From assembly GCF_040126305.1 (NCBI RefSeq), contig NZ_CP149511.1, forward strand, positions 1,240,001-1,304,000: 64,000 nt of DNA, written 5' to 3'. Below are positions 42,325 through 50,814 of the stretch, in pieces; the stretch's first letter is position 1, and each line of letters starts with the position of its first letter. The translations under genes and the position numbers were made by a program. Source of the stretch: Pararhizobium sp. A13 (GTDB taxonomy: Bacteria > Pseudomonadota > Alphaproteobacteria > Rhizobiales > Rhizobiaceae). Under the pieces are notes generated by a model, which worked only from the letters and a program-made list of their open reading frames with translations, did not search any database and was not told the origin of the DNA.

Positions 42325-43071
42325 TCACCAGGGCCATGGGCCTTCCGGCCCAGTGAAGCTTCCCGTCGGGCTCTCCATGTCCAGGGCGGCCAGAACAAGC
42401 GGGCGCGCCCCCACCTCGACGCTGTCGGTTCCTTGGAAATCGTTGATGGCGGTTGCGGTGTAGCTTGGACTGACCGCACGGACCTTGATGCCGGTGTTCT
42501 CAAGTTCGATCGCAAGTGCCAAGGTCATGGCGTTGAGCGCTGTCTTGGATGCGGGATAGGTCACCCCGAAGTGGGACCGGAATGGAAAGTTCGGGTCGGA
42601 ATTCAGCGTCAGTGAACCCACACCGCTGGAAACGTTCACGATCCGCCCCGACGATGAAGATCGGATCAATGGTAGCATCGCTTGCGTGACGGCGAGAGCG
42701 CCGAAGACGTTGGTCTCGAAGACCGCCCGGATCTCGTCCAGCGGCGCGACACTCGCTGCGCTCGCGCGTATGACTTCCTGACCCGATGCATAGCGGCCTG
42801 ATTGGATGATCGCAGCGTTGTTGACGAGGAGATCGAGGCGGCCAAATTCGGAAGTGACTCGTTCCGCCGCCTTCGCGATACTGATCGCGTCGGTGACGTC
42901 AAGTTCTATGGCGGATGCACCTTCCCCTATCTCCTCGGCCGCCCTCTGCCCGTTGGCCAAATTGCGTGACCCGACCAGAACGATGTATCCGTGATCGGCC
43001 AATTCCTTGGCGACCTGCTTTCCAAGTCCTTTGTTCGCCCCGGTCACGAGGGCTACCATCTTGTCTTCCAT
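42325..43071 (-). CDS. SDR family oxidoreductase
   Basis: The 248-residue protein starts at 43071 (or 43059). The cofactor motif is VTGANKGLGKQVAKEL, then NNAAI, and the catalytic set is VNVSSGVGSLT...YPASKTALNAMTL with Tyr-x-x-x-Lys. The C-terminal IKVRAVSPSYTATAINDFQG is typical of carbonyl-reductase-like SDRs. It is divergent from an HxlR-type regulator, with 158 bp between starts, which is a classic arrangement for a regulator and its target. It probably reduces a reactive carbonyl or quinone; the substrate is unknown. Confidence 0.9.
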   Translation of the reverse strand: MEDKMVALVTGANKGLGKQVAKELADHGYIVLVGSRNLANGQRAAEEIGEGASAIELDVTDAISIAKAAERVTSEFGRLDLLVNNAAIIQSGRYASGQEVIRASAASVAPLDEIRAVFETNVFGALAVTQAMLPLIRSSSSGRIVNVSSGVGSLTLNSDPNFPFRSHFGVTYPASKTALNAMTLALAIELENTGIKVRAVSPSYTATAINDFQGTDSVEVGARPLVLAALDMESPTGSFTGPEGPWPW

Positions 43072-43229
43072 TACTTCTCTCCACAGTGCTGTCGACCAAT
43101 GAGATGGCAGCGGGGCCAATCTCTGGCGGGTGGCGGAAGCCGCGTGGTGGCGTTCCATCACAACGCGATATGGACACGAGCTAACTTCGGCGGTAGTACA
43201 TACAAAAAGGTAAGTGTGAGAAAAATTTG

Positions 43230-43568
43230 ATGAACGATGTTCAAAGCACATGTGGCCTCGACGTCTCGTTGGCGGTCATCGGCGGCAAATGGAAACCGTT
43301 GATCTTGTATCATCTCCAATGCGGACCAAAGCGGTTCGCGGAGGTCAGACGTCTGGTAGAGGGCATCAGCGAGAAGGTTCTGATCCAGCAGTTGCGCGAA
43401 CTCATGGCGGTTGGCGTGCTGATCCGCCATGATCATCAGCGGGTGCCGCCGATGGTAGACTACTCGCTCACGCCTTTCGGCGAGACGCTCGTGCGCGCTT
43501 TGATTCCGCTTTGCGAGTGGGGCACGCTGAACCGACAGCACGTAGCAAACGTTTTGCTTACCGCCTAG
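43230..43568 (+). CDS. HxlR family transcriptional regulator
   Basis: The 112-residue winged HTH protein starts at 43230 (MNDVQSTCGLDVSLAVIGGK). CGLDVSLAVIGGKWKPLILY, RRLVEGISEKVLIQQLRELM and VDYSLTPFGETLVRALIPLC are the HxlR signature, including the N-terminal Cys seen in redox- or aldehyde-sensing members such as HypR and YodB. Divergent placement suggests it controls the SDR next to it. That this Cys is a sensor is a hypothesis. Confidence 0.9.
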   Translation: MNDVQSTCGLDVSLAVIGGKWKPLILYHLQCGPKRFAEVRRLVEGISEKVLIQQLRELMAVGVLIRHDHQRVPPMVDYSLTPFGETLVRALIPLCEWGTLNRQHVANVLLTA

Positions 43569-43783
43569 AAGCCTGGCCGACGTCCCCGAACGACCAAACG
43601 GTGTTAGCTGACTAGGCCTTTAATGGGTGACGCATTCCAGAACCGTCGCCGAAAACATAGCGCGTTGGAGGCGGAGTCTCGGGTGGTTTTGCAAGCTGAC
43701 GCTCGTAGAGCGAAAGCTAGTCATGACCGCCTTTGGCGCAAAGAAGCTATCGGCTTCGGCGCGTCAATGAAGAAGGTTGCCCT

Positions 43784-43851
43784 CTGCAGGATACGAACAG
43801 CGTCGTAACTAAGCCCTCCCAAAAAGTTCTCAAAAACTTCCAAACGGGCTA
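43784..43851. repeat. Dispersed intergenic repeat, copy 2
   Basis: The second copy of 32369-32435 (TACGAACAGCG, AAGCCCTCCC, AAAAACTTCCAAACGGGCTA). Here it ends only a few bases before the start of the winged-helix TPR gene, so it could be part of its promoter. The rest of 43569-43854 has no gene. Confidence 0.7.
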
Positions 43852-43854
43852 TAG

Positions 43855-45372
43855 ATGCGCCGTATGCAGGGATCGCGCTTTGCCTTTGGTCCGTTCGTGC
43901 TTGATTCCGGTGCGGGAACGCTCCTTCGGAACGATAATCCCGTTGCCGTTGGCTTCCGTGGACTGAAGCTGCTTGCGGCGCTCGTCGGACGGCCCGGCGA
44001 GATCCTGGGCAAGGCCGAGTTGATGGACGCGGCGTGGCCGGGCACAGCCGTCGAGGAAGGCAACCTCACCGTCCAGATTGCGCTGCTGCGTAAGCTGCTT
44101 GGTCCGGTCGCCAACGGCGGTGAATGGATCACCACGGTTCCGCGCGTCGGCTACCGCTTCACGGGGGCCATCGAACAGCTCGGTGGCGCGAAGCGAAAAC
44201 CTTTGCCGCTGCCCACCAAACCATCGATAGCCGTGCTGCCTTTCGTTAATGTCAGCAACGATCCCGAGCAGGAATCCTTCGCGGATGGGTTGACCGAAGA
44301 CCTGATCACCGAATTGTCCAGGACCTCCGGCCTGTTCGTCATCGCGCGCAACTCGGCCTTTGCCTACAAAGGAAAGGCGATGGACGTGCGCGCGATCGCT
44401 GAGGACCTTGGCGTGCGCTACCTGCTGGAGGGTAGTGCAAGACGCGCCGCGGGGCGCGTGCGCATCAACGCCCAGCTGGTCGACGCGGCGAGTGGCGATC
44501 ACCTATGGGCGGAACGCTTCGATCGCAGCCTGGACGATATCTTTGCCGTTCAGGATGAAGTGACGGCCAAGATCGTGGAGGCGTTGCTCGGCCGGCTACA
44601 CGCATCGCCGCCGCGCAATCGACCCAAAAATCTCGAGGCTTACGATCTCTGCGTGCGGGCGCGCAAGCTGATGGATGACACGCCGCAGGCGGCGCGGGAA
44701 GCGCATCTGATGCTCACGCGCGCGGTTTTGCTCGATCCGGGATACGCCGAGGCCTATCGCTGGCTCGCCATGAACCACTGGATGGGATGGGTGCATTCGG
44801 GCGGACCGACTGATTCTTCCCGCAGCGTTGCCTTGGAACTGGCGCGAAAAGCTGTGGCGATCGATCCCAACGATGCCGGCTGTCGCTGGATACTGGCATA
44901 CCTGCTCGCCTATGAGCGCAGCTTCGCCGAGGCGGATGCGGAATTCGCCAGGGCGATCGAGCTCGACCCGAACGAGGCCGACACCTTTGCGGCATTATCC
45001 GACATCACGGTCCTGGCCGGGCGGGTCGAGGAGGGCCTTGAGCACATCGCCAAGGCGTTCCGGCTGAATCCGTTTCCGGCAAGCTGGTACTATCTGACGC
45101 TCGGTCAGGCGCAATATGCGGCCGGCGAATACGAAGCCGCTGTCGAGACACTGCGCAGGGACGAGACTTATCGCACAAGCTCACGCCGTTTCCTGGCGGC
45201 AAGCCTTGCCCAACTGGACCGGCTCGACGAGGCGCATGCAGAGGTCGAACTGTTCCTCGTCGGCAATCCGCATTTCACAACCCGCCACTGGGCCACGACG
45301 GAGCCATTCCGCGATGCTGCGACGCTTGAGCATTTCGTTGATGGCTACCGCAAGGCCGGGCTTCCGGAGTGA
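43855..45372 (+). CDS. Winged-helix regulator with TolB-like and TPR domains
   Basis: A 505-residue protein. An OmpR-type winged helix covers residues 8-105 (GFRGLKLLAALVGRPGEILG, WPGTAVEEGNLTVQIALLRK, RVGYRFTG). A region common in CadC/adenylate-cyclase-like proteins follows (PSIAVLPFVNVSNDPEQESF, ADGLTEDLITELSR). Several TPR-like repeats span 260-490 (ARKAVAIDPNDAGCRWILAY, FARAIELDPNEADTFAALSD). It has no membrane span or receiver domain, so activation must come from protein-protein or ligand contacts. Its target genes are unknown. Confidence 0.85.
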   Translation: MRRMQGSRFAFGPFVLDSGAGTLLRNDNPVAVGFRGLKLLAALVGRPGEILGKAELMDAAWPGTAVEEGNLTVQIALLRKLLGPVANGGEWITTVPRVGYRFTGAIEQLGGAKRKPLPLPTKPSIAVLPFVNVSNDPEQESFADGLTEDLITELSRTSGLFVIARNSAFAYKGKAMDVRAIAEDLGVRYLLEGSARRAAGRVRINAQLVDAASGDHLWAERFDRSLDDIFAVQDEVTAKIVEALLGRLHASPPRNRPKNLEAYDLCVRARKLMDDTPQAAREAHLMLTRAVLLDPGYAEAYRWLAMNHWMGWVHSGGPTDSSRSVALELARKAVAIDPNDAGCRWILAYLLAYERSFAEADAEFARAIELDPNEADTFAALSDITVLAGRVEEGLEHIAKAFRLNPFPASWYYLTLGQAQYAAGEYEAAVETLRRDETYRTSSRRFLAASLAQLDRLDEAHAEVELFLVGNPHFTTRHWATTEPFRDAATLEHFVDGYRKAGLPE

Positions 45373-45497
45373 CGCGCCGACGTGATCTCCCAAACGGCCA
45401 TTCGATCCGAAAGCTGCCGGTCGCCCGACCGGGCGGGAACGCGTCGTTCTTCCGTAGCAGGCGATAGTGATCATCGCTTCCAGGCGGACTGAGCCTA

Positions 45498-46487
45498 TCA
45501 GAACCGCTGCGGGGCAGCCGGCTTGTTTCCAACGATCGCGTCGATACGGGCCAACACGTCGGGGGTCAGCTTGTCTTTGTGGGCCAGCGCCGCCAGGTTG
45601 TCCTCCAGTTGGCTCATGCGCGACGCACCGAGGATTACCGTCGACACATTGCGGTTGGAAAGGCACCAGAGCAGAGCGAGATGGGTGATCGAAATGCCGA
45701 TCTCTTCTGCGAGATCAGCCAATTCCGCCACCTGGGCGAGTTGAGCACGGCCAACGTCGCTAGACCATTTCTCCTTCAGCCATTCGTAACCGGGCAAGTT
45801 CATGCGGCTATCGTTGGGCATTCCCTTGTTGTACTTGCCGGTCAGAACGCCTGATGCAAGCGGGGACCAAATCGTGGTGCCCAAGCCCATTAGATCGTAA
45901 AGTGGCAGGTAATCGCCTTCAACCTTCTGGCGTTCAAAAAGGTTGTACTGCGGCTGTTCCATCGTCGGAGGCGTGATGCGCAGATCACGAGCCACGGCAT
46001 AGGCTTCGGTCAATTGCTGGGCCGACCATTCCGACGTGCCCCAATAGAGGATTTTGCCTTGGGTGATGAGGTCGTGCATAGCACGAACCGTTTCCTCGAT
46101 CGGGGTATCGATGTCAGGTCGGTGGCAAAAATAGAGATCAAGATAATCCACCTGCAGGCGTTTTAGCGCAGCGTGAGCAGCATCGGTAACGTGCTTGCGC
46201 GACAGGCCCTTTTGTGTCGGTTTCTGACCACCCCAAAACACCTTGCTGGAAACGATGAAGCTGTCTCGGCTCCAGCCGAGAGTCATCAGAGCTTCGCCCA
46301 TAACGACTTCGGATTTTCCGCCCTCATAGCCCTCGGCATTGTCAAAGAAATTGATGCCATTGTCATAGGCATGCGCCATCAAACTTACGGCATCGCTGCC
46401 TTCGACCTGTCTGCCGAAGGTAACCCATGACCCGAACGAGAACTCGCTGACCTTCAGGCCCGATTTTCCAAGACGACGATATTCCAT
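45498..46487 (-). CDS. Aldo/keto reductase (KCNAB-like/YghZ type)
   Basis: The 329-residue enzyme starts at 46487 (AGGAA 7 bases upstream). MEYRRLGKSGLKVSEFSFGS, the Asp/Tyr pair in FDNAEGYEGGKSEVVMGEAL, the Lys in IVSSKVFWG, the His in LDLYFCHRPD and the C-terminal STVILGASRMSQLEDNLAAL match the voltage-gated K+ channel beta-like AKR subgroup. Such enzymes reduce aldehydes with NADPH. It is a single gene downstream of and convergent with the TPR regulator. The substrate is unknown. Confidence 0.9.
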   Translation of the reverse strand: MEYRRLGKSGLKVSEFSFGSWVTFGRQVEGSDAVSLMAHAYDNGINFFDNAEGYEGGKSEVVMGEALMTLGWSRDSFIVSSKVFWGGQKPTQKGLSRKHVTDAAHAALKRLQVDYLDLYFCHRPDIDTPIEETVRAMHDLITQGKILYWGTSEWSAQQLTEAYAVARDLRITPPTMEQPQYNLFERQKVEGDYLPLYDLMGLGTTIWSPLASGVLTGKYNKGMPNDSRMNLPGYEWLKEKWSSDVGRAQLAQVAELADLAEEIGISITHLALLWCLSNRNVSTVILGASRMSQLEDNLAALAHKDKLTPDVLARIDAIVGNKPAAPQRF

Positions 46488-46664
46488 GATGCATTTCCTA
46501 AGGGACAACGGATGTGGCAACATAGGCTCATAGCGGCAGCGAAGACAATCACCTTCCTGCCCGGCTCATCGAGCACAGAAACGCCAGATTTGCGCGCTGC
46601 CCTGCTCGTCAGCTGTCTGCACGAGCTGTTGTTACGCCACAGGCCGCCTCGACAACAATGCCCG

Positions 46665-46869
46665 ACCTGAGAGATAGGTGACGTACCGGAGACATGGGTA
46701 ACACTTTTCGCTTTGGCGGGAGGTGTTGATGCCGTGGAGAGCGACCTCGGTGATAGAGGAACGCCTGCGTTTTGCTGCCCGTCTTCTGGAAGGCGAAGGC
46801 AGGAGCGAGGTGTGCCGCGAGTTCGGCATCTCGCGCGAGACCGGCTGCAAGTTCTTCTGCCGTTGGACT
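46665..46869 (+). pseudogene. IS481-type transposase, 5' remnant
   Basis: The frame MPWRATSVIEERLRFAARLL followed by EGEGRSEVCREFGISRETGC KFFCRW in one stretch is the start of an IS481-family transposase with its N-terminal HTH. After FFCRW the sequence becomes unrelated. The left part (GAGACATGGGTAACACTTTT) looks like the untranslated leader of the same element. Only about 45 codons remain, so it is an inactive fragment left by deletion or by recombination with the next operon. Confidence 0.7.
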
Positions 46870-46986
46870 CTCGCCAAATATTTCCGGGAACCTTTCCAAC
46901 GATGCTGCATCCAATGTCCGTCGTTGAATACAGGCGTCACCTGTTTCGGCGGGACCAGCGATAATTGGACATCAGGGAGTTAAATC

Positions 46987-47508
46987 ATGTTGAAGCACAT
47001 CCTGGCAGCGACCTTCATGGCTGCATCATTGGGCGCCGGTGCGATGGCTGACGACACCAAGCCGACCGATCCGCAGATCGCCCATATTGCCTACACGGCG
47101 GGACAGATCGATGTCACCGCCGCGGAGCAGGCACTGAGGAAGAGCAAGAACGCCGATGTCATCGCATTCGCGAAAGTCATGGAACGCGACCACAAGGCGG
47201 TCAATGAACAGGCGTTGGCTCTGGTCAAGAAGCTGAACGTCACGCCAGAAGACAACGCTATCAGCCAGTCCTTGTCGTCCCAAGCGATAAAGGAATTGGC
47301 AACGCTCGACGCGCTCGATGGTACCGCCTTCGACCAGGCCTATGTCGAAAACGAGGTGGCCTACCACAAGGCGGTCAATGGTGCGCTCGCAGACACCCTG
47401 ATCCCGTCTGCGCAAAATGTCGAACTCAAGGCGTTGCTGGAAACCGGCCTGACGTTGTTCAAGCAACACCAGATGCATGCCGAGCATCTGGCCGCGATGA
47501 TCAAATAG
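46987..47508 (+). CDS. Exported DUF4142 family protein
   Basis: The 173-residue protein has a signal peptide (MLKHILAATFMAASLGAGAM, ADD). The mature part (IAYTAGQIDVTAAEQALRKS, NADVIAFAKVMERDHKAVNE, LFKQHQMHAEHLAAMIK) is the helical ferritin-like DUF4142 domain. It is the first gene of an operon with a cupredoxin and an ECF sigma factor (gaps 8 and 41 bp). The set is recurrent in Rhizobiales and is probably an envelope or oxidative stress response. The His residues near the C-terminus could bind metal. Confidence 0.88.
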   Translation: MLKHILAATFMAASLGAGAMADDTKPTDPQIAHIAYTAGQIDVTAAEQALRKSKNADVIAFAKVMERDHKAVNEQALALVKKLNVTPEDNAISQSLSSQAIKELATLDALDGTAFDQAYVENEVAYHKAVNGALADTLIPSAQNVELKALLETGLTLFKQHQMHAEHLAAMIK

Positions 47509-47516
47509 GCGCAACG

Positions 47517-47846
47517 ATGGGCTTGGCATTCAGAACAGTCTTGCTCACCGTTGCGGTCGCGGCATCCTTCTCCATGGCATCACCTGCTGCAGTGGCGGCA
47601 GAATATCGGATCACCATCGCCAAGATGAAGTTCGGTGCGCCAGCGGAAACGCTTCACGTGGGCGACGTGATCGTTTGGCGAAACGATGATATCTTCCGTC
47701 ACACGGCCACGGCGCGCGACAAGAGCTTCGACGTCGATCTTCCGCCGAAGTCCGAGAAACGAATGACGGCCAGGCATAGCGGAGCTGTCAACTTCTACTG
47801 CCGTTTCCATCCTGCGATGGTGGGAGTTCTGGACGTCCGGCCATAG
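47517..47846 (+). CDS. Periplasmic cupredoxin
   Basis: The 109-residue protein has a signal peptide (VAVAASFSMASPAAVA). Copper ligands of a type 1 site are visible: His in WRNDDIFRHTATARD, Cys and His in NFYCRFHPAM, and the axial Met. It is a minimal plastocyanin/amicyanin-like fold and probably carries one electron in the periplasm. It sits between DUF4142 and the sigma factor, 8 bp after the former, and is likely co-transcribed with both. Confidence 0.9.
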   Translation: MGLAFRTVLLTVAVAASFSMASPAAVAAEYRITIAKMKFGAPAETLHVGDVIVWRNDDIFRHTATARDKSFDVDLPPKSEKRMTARHSGAVNFYCRFHPAMVGVLDVRP

Positions 47847-47887
47847 GGCTGGGCATTGCCCGGCAACAGACGAAAAACGGAGAAATC

Positions 47888-48604
47888 ATGGTTACTCCAC
47901 TGGTCCCAGCCGAACGGCAAAATCTCGAAACGTTTGCGCTCGCCGAAACGCAGCTCGTCGACCTCGCACGAGAGGGGAACGAGCGTGCGATCCGCATGAT
48001 CATCCAACGGTACAATCAACGCCTGTTCCGGACAGCACGGGCCATCATTCGCAACGATGCCGAGGCGGAAGATATCGTGCAGGCGACCTATGTCCAGGCC
48101 TTCACACATCTGGCTTCATTTCGCCGCGAGGCGCAGCTGTCCACCTGGCTGACGAGAATAACCCTCAACGAAGCGCTCGGGCGCATACGCCGGCAACGGA
48201 AGACCACCGGGCTCGAGGATATCGACATGCAGATGAACAGCCATGGAGGCCAGGTGTTGCAGTTTCCAATGTCGCCCGCTGTGTCCGATCCAGAAACAGA
48301 ACTTTCACGCAGTCAGACTCGCACTTTGCTCGAGCATGCGGTCGATGGGCTGCCAGTCGATTTTCGCGCTGTCTTCGTGCTCCGCGACGTGGAAGGCATG
48401 AGCACTGAGGAAACTGCGACACATCTCGATATCCGGATTGAGACGGTCAAGACCCGTCTGCACAGGGCGCGAAAGCTGATGCGCGTGGCGATAGAAAAGC
48501 AGCTTGCAGGAGCGTTCTCGGCCCTGTTCCCCTTCTATGGCTCCCGCTGCTCATCCATGGCCGATCGGGTGATCGTGGCGCTGCAGTCCCGCACGAAGGC
48601 TTGA
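47888..48604 (+). CDS. ECF-type RNA polymerase sigma factor
   Basis: The 238-residue protein has sigma region 2 (LVDLAREGNERAIRMIIQRY, ARAIIRNDAEAEDIVQATYV, QAFTHLASFRREAQLSTWLT) and region 4 (HAVDGLPVDFRAVFVLRDVE, MSTEETATHLDIRIETVKTR LHRARKLM). The C-terminal 30 residues form a Cys- and Ser-containing extension. No anti-sigma gene is adjacent; DUF4142 and the cupredoxin precede it. It may be controlled by level rather than by an anti-sigma, and may transcribe its own operon. Confidence 0.9.
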   Translation: MVTPLVPAERQNLETFALAETQLVDLAREGNERAIRMIIQRYNQRLFRTARAIIRNDAEAEDIVQATYVQAFTHLASFRREAQLSTWLTRITLNEALGRIRRQRKTTGLEDIDMQMNSHGGQVLQFPMSPAVSDPETELSRSQTRTLLEHAVDGLPVDFRAVFVLRDVEGMSTEETATHLDIRIETVKTRLHRARKLMRVAIEKQLAGAFSALFPFYGSRCSSMADRVIVALQSRTKA

Positions 48605-48659
48605 GATCGATGCGATGCTACCCTGATGTGTAAGCTGCATGGCAGGCATGCATCGAGGA

Positions 48660-48816
48660 TGCTTGTATTCCGCAAGCGCATTCACCAAATCATACTCAGT
48701 TGATGCACATGGTGGCTTTTTCCTCCCAGTGCCACCGCGTCAGCTGTTCCCCTCTGGAGGTACAATTACCTTCACACTTATCAAGGGCCCGAGTTTTCTC
48801 GCGGCCCTTTTTTTTG
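48660..48816 (+). ncRNA. Candidate small RNA with CCUCCC loop, alphaproteobacterial type
   Basis: Downstream of the sigma factor, 48605-49312 has no intact gene. A stem GGTGGC/GCCACC (48711-48736) presents TCCTCCC in its loop, an anti-Shine-Dalgarno sequence. A CCCCTC/GGAGG stretch follows, and a strong terminator AGGGCCCGAG/CTCGCGGCCCT plus eight T (48784-48816) ends the unit. This layout resembles rhizobial trans-acting RNAs such as the alpha-r14 type, which expose CCUCC loops. The promoter is not clear. Confidence 0.5.
48784..48816 (+). terminator. Strong rho-independent terminator
   Basis: AGGGCCCGAG, loop TTTT, CTCGCGGCCCT, then a run of about eight T. It could end the sigma-factor operon or, more likely given the 180-bp distance and the hairpin before it, a small RNA. 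Confidence 0.75.
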
Positions 48817-49136
48817 CCGAAAGACTCTGCCCGCCGACTTTCAGCCAGATATTCGCTGTGTCTTCATCCGACTGAAATAAACCGAGGGCGAGCGACCAGT
48901 CGGGCCGTTCGCGTCATCCTCACACAATGGCTTGTTTCTAGTAGCTGCTGAATAAGGTTGTTGACGGCTGCGCGCCTTCGCGACTTTCGGACATGGCTTG
49001 CCCCCTTCGAAATGGCGCTGTGGCGTTTCTGGCTTGTTAAATTTCGTGTGATCGCGTCGGAGTCGAAGTTGCCGTCCCTCCGCATAAAAGGATTCCTCCC
49101 GTCAGCATTCCCCGGCTAGCCACGATACTCGCCCGC

Positions 49137-49253
49137 GTGTTGAACCCTGAAGGCCGACCCAGGCGATGTGAGTGTCAGCTTTCTCCCGTGGGGCTGAGGG
49201 CCATCGAAGCGCTGGGTCTGGGTTCGGGCGACATTGTTCTCGATGCAGGGTGC
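49137..49253 (+). pseudogene. N-terminal fragment of a methyltransferase-like gene
   Basis: The frame contains LRAIEALGLGSGDIVLDAGC, which resembles the helix and SAM-binding motif I of class I methyltransferases, but the next glycine is replaced by Lys and similarity stops there. It is cut within the first 40 residues and runs into the dienelactone-hydrolase gene region. It is an isolated remnant with low information content. Confidence 0.45.
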
Positions 49254-49312
49254 AAAGCGCTGTTGCGGGACCACCTTTCGGGCCTGAGCTCAAGCCAAGA
49301 CGCCGGCATCGA

Positions 49313-49894
49313 TCAAACGCGATCTAGGAACTCAAGCACTCGGATGGTGAGTAGCGCGGTTGCATCCGCGTCATACGACGGGAGCGAGCTGTCGGCGAAG
49401 TAGTGCTGATCGCCGGGGTACAGGAAAAGCTCCGCTTCCTCGACCTTCTCCACGATCTCGCGGGCGGCGGCGATGTCGCCCTCGCCGACGAAGATCGGGT
49501 CGTTGTCCATACCGTGAATCTGGACCGCTACGCCGTCCGGCCAGGGTCCAAAGGCCCACTCGCCACTGATCGGCAGGCAAGAGTAGAAGAGCAGAGCTCC
49601 CCGGGCTCCGGGCCGTGTCTGTGCCAGCTTCTGCGCCGGCAGCACACCGAACGAGAACCCGGCGTAGACGAGCTCGGGAGGCAGTTTGTCGGCGCAGCGG
49701 ACGCCGCGCTCCCGCATGTCGTCGAATCCGATCTCACCGATATGGGCGAGACCCTCATCGATGCTCTGGAACGTGCGTCCGTCGAACAGGTCCGGAGTGT
49801 GCACGATGTGACCGGTGGCCCGCAAGTCGTCGGCGAACGCGCACACACCCGGGGTCAGCCCCTGTGCGTGGTGGAACAACAAGACCTCGGCCAT
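49313..49894 (-). CDS. Dienelactone hydrolase family protein
   Basis: A 193-residue alpha/beta hydrolase (MAEVLLFHHAQGLTPGVCAF). The elbow VYAGFSFGVLPAQKL has Ser instead of the Cys of classical dienelactone hydrolases, the acid lies in HGMDNDPIFVGEGD, and the His in YPGDQHYFADSS. The length and short N-terminus fit the small DLH subgroup. Substrate unknown. It is a single gene in a region of decayed fragments. Its N-terminal HHAQG replaces the usual oxyanion-hole segment without obvious damage. Confidence 0.85.
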   Translation of the reverse strand: MAEVLLFHHAQGLTPGVCAFADDLRATGHIVHTPDLFDGRTFQSIDEGLAHIGEIGFDDMRERGVRCADKLPPELVYAGFSFGVLPAQKLAQTRPGARGALLFYSCLPISGEWAFGPWPDGVAVQIHGMDNDPIFVGEGDIAAAREIVEKVEEAELFLYPGDQHYFADSSLPSYDADATALLTIRVLEFLDRV

Positions 49895-50054
49895 ACGGAG
49901 CCTCCGGGTGTGGGATGGTCTGGCGCACGTTCGGCCACTCTAGCGAGTCATCGCCTCGCCGGGAAGAGTGCGGACACGTTACAAGAAGTAACGTCGGCGA
50001 CCCGGTGACGGTCGTCTTTGAAGAAATCGGTTACGCGAAAAAGGGCACCTGAGA

Positions 50055-50780
50055 CTAATCCTGGAATAAAGCCTCGCTCATATAATCAATGAAGACTCGA
50101 AGCTTTGGCGAGATGTGTTGGCTTGACGGCCACACGATCCAGAAATCCCCACGCCTGGCCGTGAAGTCGTCCAACACACTTGTGAGCAATCCACGATCGA
50201 TAGCGTCGTGAGCAAGAAACTCGGGCATATAGGCAAGGCCCAGACCTCTTACAGCGGCTGCGAGGACTGCCTCCATGTTGTTACTTGTGATCGTTGTTTT
50301 GAGCCGAGGCGTCGGACGATCTGGGAGGTCAAGGGACCAGTCCTGCAGTTTTCCTGTTCGAGGATATCTAAATCGGAGGCAGGAATGGTTGCTGAGATCT
50401 TCGGGCTCCCGCGGCACGCCATGTCTCTCGAGATATTCGGGCGATGCGCAAATGACGAAGCGATATGGTCCCGCCCGTCGCGTCATGAAGCGTGAACCGG
50501 ACAAATCGCCGCCTCGTATTGCAACGTCTTTGCCTTTGTCGATCAAATCGACCACTTGGTCACTGAAGTCCAGATCCAGTTCCAACTGTGGGTATTTCTG
50601 AAGGAATGCCGGGAGAACCGGCAACAAAAAGCGATACCCAATTGTGGGTAGCGTCACCAACAGCTTGCCCCTCGGCGAATCGAGCGTGTTGAGCATCTCG
50701 GCTCTGGCGTCTTGAAGATCGTCCATGATCCGCCTGCACCGTTCGTAGAAGATATTTCCTTCTTCGGTGAGGTGACCCGG
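50055..50780 (-). pseudogene. LysR regulator lacking its DNA-binding domain
   Basis: From HLTEEGNIFYERCRRIMDDL onward the frame is a normal LysR linker and substrate-binding domain (RGKLLVTLPTIGYRFLLPVL, GRFM-like TRRAGPYRFVICASPEYLER, SNNMEAVLAAAVRGLGLAYM). The roughly 55 N-terminal residues with the helix-turn-helix are absent. The open frame upstream (MALDRNTDRQPRYSMRNPAR) is antisense to the MFS remnant and not LysR. The gene ends where the divergent MFS fragment starts, so one deletion probably removed both 5' ends. Confidence 0.85.
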
Positions 50781-50814
50781 CGGGTCGTTCGCTGAAGCAG
50801 CCGAACCCCTCCTC

